NCBI GenBank assembly: GCA_963751695.1
Contig: CAVVVP010000002.1
Span: 434,001 to 498,000 of the forward strand
Direction: 5' to 3'
Origin: SZUA-22 sp963751695
GTDB taxonomy: Bacteria; Bacteroidota; Ignavibacteria; Ignavibacteriales; Melioribacteraceae
DNA length: 64,000 nucleotides
The translations under genes and the position numbers were made by a program. Below the pieces are notes generated by a model. The model was not told where the DNA came from and ran no database searches. It saw only the letters and a program-made list of their open reading frames with translations. Below are positions 45,530 through 54,535 of the stretch, piece after piece; position 1 is the first letter of the stretch, and each line of letters begins with the position of its first letter.

Positions 45530-46954
45530 CTACTGATTTGACTGGGAGATGGGTATCTTTACACTGAAAGTACTACCTTCTCCCACCTTACTTTCGACCC
45601 AAATATCACCACCATTTTTTGTGATAAATTCTTTGCTCAATATCAATCCTAGACCACTTCCCTCTTCATCGCTTGTACCGTATCTTGTAACTCTTTCACC
45701 AACTTTAAAGAGCTTCGATTGAGTTACTTGATCAATCCCAATTCCATTATCAATAACTGAAACTATTACAAATCCGTTTTCAATTCTCATTCCAATTTTA
45801 ATGAAACCTTCGCGATTGGTGAATTTTATAGCATTTGAAATGAGATTTCTAAATACTGAAGAAATCATTTCCTCATCTGCATTTATTAAAATTTCAAAAT
45901 CATTAGAGTTGTAAATTAGTCTGATGTTCTTTTTTTCTGCAGAAGATTTGAACATCTCAACCGCTCTGTTTAAAGTAGGTACGATTGAAAAAACTTCCTT
46001 ATCTAGTGATATTTTTCCGCTTTGAATTCTGGTCCACTTTAGTAGGTCCTCAAGTAACTTGAAAACACTCTTCGACGCTTTGTACATATTATTAGAAAAA
46101 TCATGAATTTCTTCTCTAGTAAGATTTTCATAGTAACTTGCCATGTATTCTGAATACCCTAGTATAGCAGTAAATGGACTTCTCAAATCGTGAGCTATCA
46201 CTGAGAAGAACTTATCTCTACTATCAATTTTTTCTTTAAGTTCCTTCAGATCAGAATCATTGACTTCAAGTAGTTTTCTATTCTTGGGCTTTGATTCGGA
46301 AAGAATGAATAGTAGAGATTCTACTTCATCTGTTTGATGAGAAGCAATGATTGCCGAAAACAGTAAATATTCTTCTTCACTACTTCTAAGAAAAATATCT
46401 TTAACAATTACTTCATCATTCGCAACGGATTCTAAAGTTTTTGAAAAATCAATCTTTCGTCTGTTTGAGTCGAATACTATTTCTGACACATTAAAACTGT
46501 TTTCAATTCCTAGTAAATTTACTAGTTCACTATTAAAATGGAATTTATTTTCATCTTGAATTAATAGATAGTTATACTTATCATTTTCGGATAAGGTGTA
46601 TTCACCAGCTTTGGGAATCGATACCCAAATAAATTCATTCATTACTTTTGAGAAATTTTGTGGTACTTGAAAAACAATACCTCTTGCAGTAATAGCAAAT
46701 TCATTTCCATCATTGATTTTATAGTCAATTTCTAGAGTAAGATCCTCAGTTAGATTATCAATTATTCTTTCACATTTTGTCACATCATCTGTATGAATAA
46801 ACTCAAAAAGATTAGAATCAATTTCTTGCAATCTAAATGTCTCTTTGAAATTCTTGGTCGACGTTAGGATAGAGCCATCCGGTGAAAGTGACAAAACTAT
46901 AGGTAGGATTCTCAATTCATTCTGAATAGCAATATTATCTGTATTTGTAATCAC
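45530..46954 (-). CDS. Soluble sensor histidine kinase (PAS-like sensor, HisKA, HATPase)
   Basis: 474 residues with no membrane segment. The first ~230 residues hold two PAS-like regions (VLSLSPDGSILTSTKNF; FNSELVNLLGIENS). The HisKA box is FSVIAHDLRSPFTAILGY with phospho-acceptor His near 255, then N-box FRNLISNAIKFT, G1 DNGIGID and G2 GSGLGLILSKEF. No receiver domain. It should autophosphorylate in response to a cytoplasmic cue; the partner may be the NtrC-type regulator in this cluster. Similar in layout to the kinase at 49507-50700. Confidence 0.9.
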   Translation of the reverse strand: MITNTDNIAIQNELRILPIVLSLSPDGSILTSTKNFKETFRLQEIDSNLFEFIHTDDVTKCERIIDNLTEDLTLEIDYKINDGNEFAITARGIVFQVPQNFSKVMNEFIWVSIPKAGEYTLSENDKYNYLLIQDENKFHFNSELVNLLGIENSFNVSEIVFDSNRRKIDFSKTLESVANDEVIVKDIFLRSSEEEYLLFSAIIASHQTDEVESLLFILSESKPKNRKLLEVNDSDLKELKEKIDSRDKFFSVIAHDLRSPFTAILGYSEYMASYYENLTREEIHDFSNNMYKASKSVFKLLEDLLKWTRIQSGKISLDKEVFSIVPTLNRAVEMFKSSAEKKNIRLIYNSNDFEILINADEEMISSVFRNLISNAIKFTNREGFIKIGMRIENGFVIVSVIDNGIGIDQVTQSKLFKVGERVTRYGTSDEEGSGLGLILSKEFITKNGGDIWVESKVGEGSTFSVKIPISQSNQ

Positions 46955-46988
46955 TAGAAATTTGTTTGTTTTAATATCTCAAATTTGT

Positions 46989-47144
46989 CTAACCAATTCT
47001 TGCTGTCCTTCTTTTTACAAATGTATTTCTTTTATTTGAGGACCTTCTAAGAAATAAACGAATTACTTGGTAGAGAATCAAGACAGAAATTGAAACTGAC
47101 ACACTCCATAATAATATTGAAAAAAATATTCTTATTAGTTCCAT
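46989..47144 (-). CDS. Small single-pass membrane protein (51 aa)
   Basis: Too short for usual gene finders. ATG 47144 is preceded by AAGGA at 5 bases. The protein starts MELIRIFFSILLWSVSVSISV, continues hydrophobic to about residue 32, then has a strongly basic tail (RRSSNKRNTFVKRRTARIG). This topology (N-out or N-in single helix with an Arg/Lys-rich tail) is typical of small regulatory membrane proteins. It lies between the histidine kinase and the CheW-like gene on the same strand, so a signalling role is possible. No family recognised. Confidence 0.6.
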   Translation of the reverse strand: MELIRIFFSILLWSVSVSISVLILYQVIRLFLRRSSNKRNTFVKRRTARIG

Positions 47145-47260
47145 AAAAATCCTTTCTGGCTACTTTTTATAGCTCGAAAATTTTATTTTAAAAAGATTTG
47201 TTTCTAAAAGATGTCGGCTGGAAATTTGGCTGGTGATAAAACAAATGATCTAGAATAATC

Positions 47261-47677
47261 TTAATCAATCTGCTCTTTGATCACATGGTTTAGATTGATC
47301 ACGTTATATTCCTGATTTTCAATTGTGACCTTTTTAATAAATTGTTCCTTGCTGTCATTAATGATATTGTTAAACTTCTCATTCTCGACATTTATTATCT
47401 CTGCAATATTGTCAACCCAAAATCCAACAAATTGTCCATCAAATTCACCGACTAATAATCTGGAAGAGGAACCTATCTTTCTTGGTTCAGCATTCAAATA
47501 TTCTGAAAGATGTATGATATTAATTATTTTGTTACCAAAATAGAGATCATCAATTTTACTTTCCAAAGAGCCAATTTTGTTAACTACTTCATCAGGGTTA
47601 AGTATAATATGAAACTGTTCTAGTGGAACAAGGAAGTTGCAATTTGCATAACAGAATACGATATAACCAGAACTCAT
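47261..47677 (-). CDS. CheW-like domain protein
   Basis: 138 residues consisting of one CheW-like fold: YIVFCYANCNFLVPLEQFHIIL, then SSSRLLVGEFDGQFVGFWVDNIAEIINV, the typical second half. CheW domains couple receptors to CheA. No CheA, MCP or CheY is nearby; instead it sits between two soluble kinases and an NtrC-type regulator. It may couple these or belong to a distant chemosensory array. The start is GTG/ATG near 47677 without a strong ribosome site. Confidence 0.82.
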   Translation of the reverse strand: MSSGYIVFCYANCNFLVPLEQFHIILNPDEVVNKIGSLESKIDDLYFGNKIINIIHLSEYLNAEPRKIGSSSRLLVGEFDGQFVGFWVDNIAEIINVENEKFNNIINDSKEQFIKKVTIENQEYNVINLNHVIKEQID

Positions 47678-47944
47678 ATAGACAACTATTTTTAAATTAT
47701 TGATTAATTATTTCATACCCTAAGTGCAATAGATATGCCAATGAATTTTATACCGAAAAATATATTTCAGAGTAACTGCAACTGCATGTTATTTAATAAC
47801 TTAGAGGTGATTTGGGGTTAGCGTTTAAATGTAAATTTAGTTGGGAATACGTAAAGAATTTTAACTTAAATAAAATAATTTAACTTAGTATATCGATTTG
47901 AGGAGGAATTATACTTCAATTTTAAGTCTTATTTAGTACTGTTT

Positions 47945-49300
47945 TTATACCTTAATTTGTTTCAACTTATACTTATCGAGTTTACTATAAAGAGTTGGTT
48001 TAGATATTCCCAGAATTTCGCAAGCTCTTCTCTTATCCCAATGAATACTTTCGAGAACGAACTTAATATGCTTTCGCTCAACTTCTTCGAGGCTCATTTG
48101 ATAATCATAGTCTTGAAGATGATCAGGTCTTGGTTTTGATAGTAAGACACTATCTTTATCAAGAACATCTGATTTGCATAGCACAACAGCTTGTCTTAAA
48201 GTATTTTCAAGCTCGCGAACATTTCCAATCCAATTATGGTTTTGAATCATTTCCATAACATCATATGGGATTTTCCTGACGTTCTTATGTACTTCTTTAT
48301 TCACTAGATCGACAAAATGCATGGCAAGTAATGGGATGTCTTCCTTTCTTTCTCTTAGAGGTGGAACATTGATTGTAAAAACTTTCAATCTGTAATAGAG
48401 ATCTTCTCTAAATTTCCCTTCTTTAACAAGCTGCTCAAGATTCTTATTAGTCGCAGTTATAATTCGGGCCTTCATTTTTATGGTGGACTCACCACCAATT
48501 CTTTCAAATTCTTTTTCTTGAAGAACCCTGAGCAGCTTACTTTGTACAGAAAGAGACATCTCAGAAATTTCATCCAAGAAAATCGTTCCATCGCCTGCTA
48601 ATTCAAATTTGCCTTTTTTATCTCGAATGGCTCCTGTGAATGCACCATGAACGTGTCCAAATAATTCGCTTTCTAAAAGAGTCTCCATAAGAGCTGAACA
48701 GTTTACAGCAACAAAAGGTTTTTCTCTTAAACCACTTTCATGAACCACTCTAGCTATCATTTCTTTACCTGTTCCGCTTTCTCCCTGCAGCAGAACGGTT
48801 AGTTGATTCAATGATAGTTGACCTATATATTTATAAATCTCTTGCATTACAGGAGATTTACCAACAAGCTTTTGGCTGGCATCTAAATCGAATTCATCTT
48901 CAATCTCAAATTCAGATAGTTCGCCACTTATACTTTTAATCTCGAGTGCTTTTTTAAGTTTTACTTTTAAACTTGGAATATCTAATGGTTTTGTAACGTA
49001 GTCGAATGCTTTCCTCTGCATAGCTGTAATCGTTGAACTAACATCATTAAAAGCAGTTATCATAATAACTTGAATTCGTGAATTGAATTCTTTGATGTGA
49101 TCTAACACGTCGAGTCCGCTCATATCTGGCATTCGAAGATCGCATAAAACTATGTCGGGATTTATTCTTTCCAACTTTGAGATTCCAGATTTGCCGCCAT
49201 CTGCAACATGAATTTCAAATCCATCATTCTTAAGGTATAGTTTTAAGGTTTCGCGTAATGCTTCATCATCATCAATAATTAGTAACTTATTTTTTTGCAT
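47945..49300 (-). CDS. Sigma-54-dependent response regulator, NtrC family
   Basis: 451 residues. Receiver domain 1-120 with phospho-acceptor Asp54 (VLCDLRMPDMSG), acidic pocket DDD at 10-12 and Lys in KPLD. AAA+ domain with Walker A GESGTGKE at 173-180, sigma54-contact GAFTGA, and C-terminal Fis-type helix-turn-helix (RACEILGISKPTLYSKLDKY). It should activate sigma54 promoters after phosphorylation, probably by one of the flanking kinases. Its own leader contains an inverted repeat (ATACTTG/CAAGTAT at 49338-49364). Confidence 0.94.
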   Translation of the reverse strand: MQKNKLLIIDDDEALRETLKLYLKNDGFEIHVADGGKSGISKLERINPDIVLCDLRMPDMSGLDVLDHIKEFNSRIQVIMITAFNDVSSTITAMQRKAFDYVTKPLDIPSLKVKLKKALEIKSISGELSEFEIEDEFDLDASQKLVGKSPVMQEIYKYIGQLSLNQLTVLLQGESGTGKEMIARVVHESGLREKPFVAVNCSALMETLLESELFGHVHGAFTGAIRDKKGKFELAGDGTIFLDEISEMSLSVQSKLLRVLQEKEFERIGGESTIKMKARIITATNKNLEQLVKEGKFREDLYYRLKVFTINVPPLRERKEDIPLLAMHFVDLVNKEVHKNVRKIPYDVMEMIQNHNWIGNVRELENTLRQAVVLCKSDVLDKDSVLLSKPRPDHLQDYDYQMSLEEVERKHIKFVLESIHWDKRRACEILGISKPTLYSKLDKYKLKQIKV

Positions 49301-49506
49301 TTTTTTTTCTGAAATTATTTTCAGTTCATTTTAACTTTATACTTGATCCTCATTAATCCAAGTATCAAGCCAAAAAAAACATCCATTTTTGAACTAAAAA
49401 CAAAGGTGAAAGACTTGAGTCTGTATCAATTTAGGATAGTGTTAAATTTTTTGACATTTTGTAAGGAAATTTAAATGCTGAGGAAAAAACTTAACTTAAG
49501 AATGGC

Positions 49507-50700
49507 TTAAGTTTCATATTTGACAGTTTTTAGAAGAATAGATACTGACGTTCCACCATTTTCAGAAGTCATTATATTTAACTCACCATTGTGTGCATTA
49601 ACTATTTTTTGGGAGATCAATAATCCTAGCCCGGTTCCAGTTTCTTTTTCCGTACCATAGTTGGAATGAATCTTATCAATTTTGAAAAGATTTTCCTTTG
49701 TCTCGGAATCCATTCCAATTCCTGAATCGGAAATAATAATCTCACTCAACAAATTTTCCTTCAATTTTGAAGATATTTCAATAGTTTGTTCTTTATGAGA
49801 AAACTTAATAGCGTTCGAGAGAATGTTTTTCATGACGATTTCAATATATTTAGGATCGCCTAAAACTTGTAAATCGGATCTAATTTCGACATTTAAAACA
49901 ATCTTTTTCTTAGATATTTCGGATTTCAAATTTTCGATCACACTATTTATAAGATTCTTTATTGAAAACTCTCGTGGATTTAATTCAATTTTTTCTCGCT
50001 CTAAGGATGCCCAAAGTAAAAGGTTATCTAAAATAGAATAATTCTTATGGATTGACCTATTCAACATTAAGAGAATACTTCTTATATCAGTAAAATCAAG
50101 ATCATCAAATGAATTTAAAAGAAGGTCAGAACTATTTATCATATTTCCAATTTGTCCTCGAAGATCATGAGAGAGAATTGAAAAGAATTTATCTTTATTT
50201 TCCAGTTCTTCTTTGTATTCATCATTACGTTTAGTTAATTCAATATTTTTAAGTGATAACTGCTCAATTAATTCGAGGAGATCACTATTTTGCTTATTCA
50301 GAGAACTAATTGTCGATCTCATCTCTAAGTTTGATTCTTCTTGATTCTCACATATTATCCCCACTAAAGTGAAAAAATGCAGAGAATTCATTTCATCAAA
50401 ATGAGTTGATAGAATAAATCTTATTAGTTCATTTTCGAGTTGCAAGTTAAAATGGATTTCTTTTTGAAATTCTTTGGCTTTGGCTAGTTTAGTAGACTGC
50501 AACTGTTCCTTAAAAATATTTTCATGTTTAAGAAAATTGAATTTTGATGTTATATCAAGATCAATTTTTGAAAATTTTAAGAATGTTGGATTAGCATAGA
50601 TCAAATCACCATTCAATTCGCTAATAGAAAACAAAATTTTGGAATTTTTTTCAAAAAATAATTTAATTGAGGTAATATAGCTTTCTGAGAATTCTAGCAT
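49507..50700 (-). CDS. Soluble sensor histidine kinase (PAS, coiled coil, HisKA, HATPase)
   Basis: 397 residues, no membrane segment. An N-terminal PAS-like domain (about 15-125; ISELNGDLIYANPTFLKFS), a coiled coil (about 130-170), HisKA FFSILSHDLRGQIGNMINSS with His near 178, where Gly-Gln replaces the usual Ser-Pro/Thr-Pro, then N-box MKNILSNAIKFS, G1 DSGIGMD and G2 GTGLGLLISQKI. It lies 206 bases upstream of the NtrC-type gene on the same strand, making it the likeliest partner. A 13-bp inverted repeat precedes its start. Confidence 0.9.
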   Translation of the reverse strand: MLEFSESYITSIKLFFEKNSKILFSISELNGDLIYANPTFLKFSKIDLDITSKFNFLKHENIFKEQLQSTKLAKAKEFQKEIHFNLQLENELIRFILSTHFDEMNSLHFFTLVGIICENQEESNLEMRSTISSLNKQNSDLLELIEQLSLKNIELTKRNDEYKEELENKDKFFSILSHDLRGQIGNMINSSDLLLNSFDDLDFTDIRSILLMLNRSIHKNYSILDNLLLWASLEREKIELNPREFSIKNLINSVIENLKSEISKKKIVLNVEIRSDLQVLGDPKYIEIVMKNILSNAIKFSHKEQTIEISSKLKENLLSEIIISDSGIGMDSETKENLFKIDKIHSNYGTEKETGTGLGLLISQKIVNAHNGELNIMTSENGGTSVSILLKTVKYET

Positions 50701-50704
50701 TATT

Positions 50705-50779
50705 TCAAAATCAATTGTTTAACTTTACTAAAATAGTCTTATTCCAACAAAAAATGAAGTTTTATCCAATTGATTTTGA
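50705..50779. repeat. 13-bp inverted repeat just upstream of the histidine kinase start
   Basis: TCAAAATCAATTG at 50705-50717 is the exact reverse complement of 50767-50779, with a 49-base AT-rich loop. On the minus strand the second arm ends 4 bases before the kinase ATG (50700), so a folded RNA could hide the ribosome site. It also follows the stop of the fibronectin-repeat gene by 10 bases. Confidence 0.5.
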
Positions 50780-50789
50780 GATTTTAGAA

Positions 50790-53618
50790 TTACTTAACAA
50801 GTATCATTTTGTTAACTGCATGAAACTTTTCTGCGGTTGCCCATGATTTAGCTGTCATTACATAAAGGTAAACTCCAGATGCAAAATTTGAAGCGTCCCA
50901 TTCTAACGTATAGTTACCGGGATCTTGTACGTCGTTAAATAGCGTTGTTACTTCTTCACCAATAATGTTGTAGATCTTTATACCTATATTACTTAATTCT
51001 TTGACGGAATAGTTAATCTTTGTAGTTGGATTGAATGGATTTGGATAATTTTGAGACAATGCATAATCCTCGGGAATATTTGGGTCAAATGTTTTGATTG
51101 AGAACAGCAGTTCTACATCATTACTATAGTCTGAAGATGACACATTATTTTCAGAAAACACTCGATAAATATATTTTTCTCCATCCACAGTTGAATGATC
51201 GTAATAGTAGATAAGATCTGAGGCAACAGTATCAATTATCTCAAATCTTGTATGTTTATATTCTTCCTTTAATTTTCTTTCAATTATAATTCTCTTCTCA
51301 ACTTCCGAATTATCTCTCCAAGACAACCTAACATATTCATTATCTATTATTTTTGACGTTAGATCTGAGGGTTTATTCACTTTAACAGTAAATTTATTTG
51401 CTTCGCTAAACGTGCTATTCCCATGAGTATTCTTAGCCTTAACTCTCCAATAGTATTCTTTTCCTTCTCCAATGTTATTAAGAGTTAATTCATTTGTTGA
51501 GATTGTATCTTCAGTGAAAATTATATTTTTAAATTGTCCATCTCTAGCAATCTCAACATGATAATTTTCTGCACCCTCTACAACCGTCCAATTAAAACTG
51601 ACATTATTATCAACATTAGGATCATTATTGGTTGGATACATTGCAACAGGTAATGCTGGTAATCCCATGTGAGTTGAAAAATTATATATATTAGAAATTG
51701 TTATAGAACCAAGTTGATTTCGTGATTTAATTCTCCAATAATATTGCATGTTCTCTTCTAATCCAGATACACTTATCTCTGTACTAGAGATACTATCCTG
51801 TACCCTAATTAAATTATTAAAGTCACTGTACTTGGAAATTTCAATCTGGTAGTAAAGTGCGGAATCTATTGGATTCCATTTAAATCTCACTGTACTTTCA
51901 AGACCTACTGAATTATTCAATGGCTCAAGAAGCGCTAAAATTGACGGTTCCCCAGTTCTAGTTCTAAATTTGAATAGATCTGAGTAACTGCTATTTCCAT
52001 TATTATTTGTCGATCTTACTCTCCAAAAATAAGTCTGGCCTTGCTCAAACATACCGAGCGTGATATTACTTGTGGTGATTGAATCATTTGAATAGAAAAG
52101 ATTTTGAATTCCACTATCGGTATAAATTTGTAAATTGAAGTCATCAGCATAACCCTCATTTTTCCAACTAAATTGGATTTCTGTATCTAGATCAACAGAA
52201 TTATTTAAAGGTGTTAAAACAATTGGTGTAGTTGGTGTTCCTTCAGAGGTTTCAAAAATAGACACATCTGAGTACATACTTTTACCTGATGGGCTAACAA
52301 ATCTTACCCTCCAGAAGTATTGTTTTCCCTTATCAAAATAGTAAACAGTTTGCTCATTAGTTTCAACATTTTCATTAACATAAAACATATCATCAAAATT
52401 ATGATCTTCAGCAATCTCTAGCTGGTAGTAGATTGCAGAGTCAATTTGATCCCAATTAAATGTAATTGTTGTATTAACATCCGACTGTCCATTTGATGGA
52501 AAAACAAGTATAGGTCTTACAGTATCAGTAGGAGCAATGTTAAATCTATTGACACCAGAATATTTCCCAAGTACATTATTGAAAGATGCTCTGGCTCTCC
52601 AAAAATATTCTTGACCAGCTGGAATATTATGAACCTCTATCTCATTTATTTGAAGGGTATCCAAAAATCGCTCAATATTATTGAATTCTTCATCAGTAGC
52701 TATTTGAAGCTGATAAAAGTCTCTTCCACTAACACTTTTCCATTTAAACCAAACTGAAGAACCAATAACTGTAGAATCATTTACGGGGGTTCTTAAAACC
52801 ACTTGAGGTACTTCTTGAGCTGTAACAAAACTATAATTACTTGAAAATGAACTTGTTCCAGCAGAGTTTGTATATCTTACTCTCCAGAAATACTCAGTAT
52901 TGTCTTCTAGTTGAATGTTGATTTTCGTGTTTGCTAGTTTATCGTTTTCATAAAAAATTTCACTGAAGTCACTTTTCTTTGAGATCTGCAAGTGGTAGGA
53001 TATCGCATCCTCAATTGCATTCCATTCTAGGTCTACATTTGCCGAGATATTATCAGATCCATTTTCGGGTATTAATAAACTTACAAACTCGAAAGTATTT
53101 TCACCTTCTGATACAACCCAATCCCCCAACTCCCACATTTCTGATGACAAAGGAGAGAAAAACTGAATTACATCTGATTGAAATTCGCTACTAGCTTCTG
53201 TGTTTTTTACATAGAAAATAACTTCTGCAACATCGATTGGTTCTGTTGGAATAATAATGTCATTGCCAAACAGCTTTGCAATATTTATTGAGATTACATC
53301 TTCAGAAGGATGTGAGATTGATGCAATATATTCCCCATTCTGGAAATTAAATATTGAAAAGTCTTTACCTTCTTCTGGATTCTCAGGGAATTCCAATCTA
53401 TTTGGATTGAATTTATACCTAATTACAGCATTTCCAATTGCAGAAGAACCTTCCTCAAGACTAACTTGAATTTTTCCTATAAAAAGTGAATCAGAATTTT
53501 CATCAACTATAAAATTCCCGCTAATTTTCTGCCCAATAACAGATGAATTTAATATCAGAGGAATTAAAAGTGAGTAGAGGGCAAATTTCCAAAATTTATA
53601 TGTAGATATTTTAACCAT
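50790..53618 (-). CDS. Secreted cohesin-like/fibronectin III repeat protein with T9SS sorting domain
   Basis: 942 residues. Signal peptide to about residue 29 (LILNSSVIGQ). Residues 30-180 resemble a cohesin/CBM2-like sandwich (GNAVIRYKFNPNRLEFP). Six tandem repeats of about 95 residues follow, each with P-x-N(N/G)S start, W core and YFWRVR(A/S) close, then a less regular seventh FN3 unit. The C-terminal domain NYPNPFNPTTKINYSV... NKMILVK is a T9SS sorting signal. Likely a surface adhesin or polymer-binding protein; substrate unknown. Upstream of it is a 413-base gap. Confidence 0.88.
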   Translation of the reverse strand: MVKISTYKFWKFALYSLLIPLILNSSVIGQKISGNFIVDENSDSLFIGKIQVSLEEGSSAIGNAVIRYKFNPNRLEFPENPEEGKDFSIFNFQNGEYIASISHPSEDVISINIAKLFGNDIIIPTEPIDVAEVIFYVKNTEASSEFQSDVIQFFSPLSSEMWELGDWVVSEGENTFEFVSLLIPENGSDNISANVDLEWNAIEDAISYHLQISKKSDFSEIFYENDKLANTKINIQLEDNTEYFWRVRYTNSAGTSSFSSNYSFVTAQEVPQVVLRTPVNDSTVIGSSVWFKWKSVSGRDFYQLQIATDEEFNNIERFLDTLQINEIEVHNIPAGQEYFWRARASFNNVLGKYSGVNRFNIAPTDTVRPILVFPSNGQSDVNTTITFNWDQIDSAIYYQLEIAEDHNFDDMFYVNENVETNEQTVYYFDKGKQYFWRVRFVSPSGKSMYSDVSIFETSEGTPTTPIVLTPLNNSVDLDTEIQFSWKNEGYADDFNLQIYTDSGIQNLFYSNDSITTSNITLGMFEQGQTYFWRVRSTNNNGNSSYSDLFKFRTRTGEPSILALLEPLNNSVGLESTVRFKWNPIDSALYYQIEISKYSDFNNLIRVQDSISSTEISVSGLEENMQYYWRIKSRNQLGSITISNIYNFSTHMGLPALPVAMYPTNNDPNVDNNVSFNWTVVEGAENYHVEIARDGQFKNIIFTEDTISTNELTLNNIGEGKEYYWRVKAKNTHGNSTFSEANKFTVKVNKPSDLTSKIIDNEYVRLSWRDNSEVEKRIIIERKLKEEYKHTRFEIIDTVASDLIYYYDHSTVDGEKYIYRVFSENNVSSSDYSNDVELLFSIKTFDPNIPEDYALSQNYPNPFNPTTKINYSVKELSNIGIKIYNIIGEEVTTLFNDVQDPGNYTLEWDASNFASGVYLYVMTAKSWATAEKFHAVNKMILVK

Positions 53619-54031
53619 AGAGTGTGATATAAATCACAACTCAGAAGCCAAAAAATATAGATGTAAATCTTAGCCGTTTTTATCTTAAAATGGATGCTGC
53701 TAACTCTTTATGTATTTAATAGTTACGAATGCCTTCTAATGCTACTAACATTTAACAGGTAAAGCAATATTTGAACTATTGACATGTAAGGTGGAAAAAT
53801 TCACCGCAGTTTTTCAGACTGCCAAATCTTTTAATAGATACCAACTCTTCTTTTTCAAAATTTTGATCAACTGCTCGAATCTTATAACTTATTATGATTA
53901 TAGTATTTACAAAAGCAGTGGAGTAAAAATGAAAATACTATTTGTCCTTTAAAATTTAAAGGAAATTAATGCGTAAATACACACTAATCTATGGTCAAAA
54001 ATGTGTTTTATAAAGAGGTGTATGGAAATAT
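53619..54031. other. 413-base intergenic region without a supported gene
   Basis: AT-rich. It holds an abortive start: GGAG, 6 bases, then an ATG at 53929 encoding MKILFVL followed at once by TAA (53950-53952). A palindrome CCTTTAAAATTTAAAGG overlaps this at 53946-53962. It should include the leader of the fibronectin-repeat gene (minus strand). No tRNA, repeat family or longer reading frame was seen on either strand. Confidence 0.5.
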
Positions 54032-54469
54032 TTACTTAGATTCTTTAAAATCAACGATTTTATAGCTATGAGTTATCTCAATAGATTTTTGCAGCATTGC
54101 TGTAACTCCGCAATATGTTTTCTGAGATAGTTCGATTGCTCTTTCAAGGTCCTTTTCTTTGAGGTCTTTTCCAGAAAAAACATACTCCAAATGAATTTTA
54201 GTATATACTTTAGGATGTATATCAGTTGATTCAGCAGAAATATTTATATAGAAATCATCTAATTTTATTCTTTTCTTCTCTAGAATTGCAATTACATCTG
54301 CGGATGTACAACCTCCTAGTCCTAGAAGTAACAATTCTTTTGGACGAGTTGCACCATTGCTTCCTCCAAAATTTTCTGGACCATCCATCATTACCCAGTT
54401 ATTAGAGTCTGCTTTTCCGGCAAATGTTATCCCCTTAACTTGCTTAACTAATGCACTATGCTGTCCCAT
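54032..54469 (-). CDS. OsmC-family protein
   Basis: 145 residues from ATG 54469 with GAGGA 5 bases upstream. The two redox Cys of the OsmC/Ohr fold are present: GLGGCTSADVIAILEKK (Cys about 53) and KTYCGVTAMLQKS (Cys about 118). The YhfA-like MDGPENFGGSNGATRPKELL N-terminus is also typical. These enzymes reduce organic peroxides or are osmotically induced. It is in the same direction as the downstream hydrolase remnants but about 66 bases from them. Confidence 0.92.
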   Translation of the reverse strand: MGQHSALVKQVKGITFAGKADSNNWVMMDGPENFGGSNGATRPKELLLLGLGGCTSADVIAILEKKRIKLDDFYINISAESTDIHPKVYTKIHLEYVFSGKDLKEKDLERAIELSQKTYCGVTAMLQKSIEITHSYKIVDFKESK

Positions 54470-54535
54470 TTTTCCTCTTTTAAATATTCAATAAATCAAT
54501 ACATATTTGATGCTTTTACCACTTGAAAGATTCCA

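Noticed and set aside
47734..47820. A 28-codon plus-strand frame between the CheW-like and NtrC genes
   Set aside because: No ribosome site, no hydrophobic or charged pattern, and unlikely codon use.
49357..49370. Sigma54-like promoter before the NtrC-type gene
   Set aside because: GG-N10-GG is present on the minus strand, but the required GC at -12 is missing.
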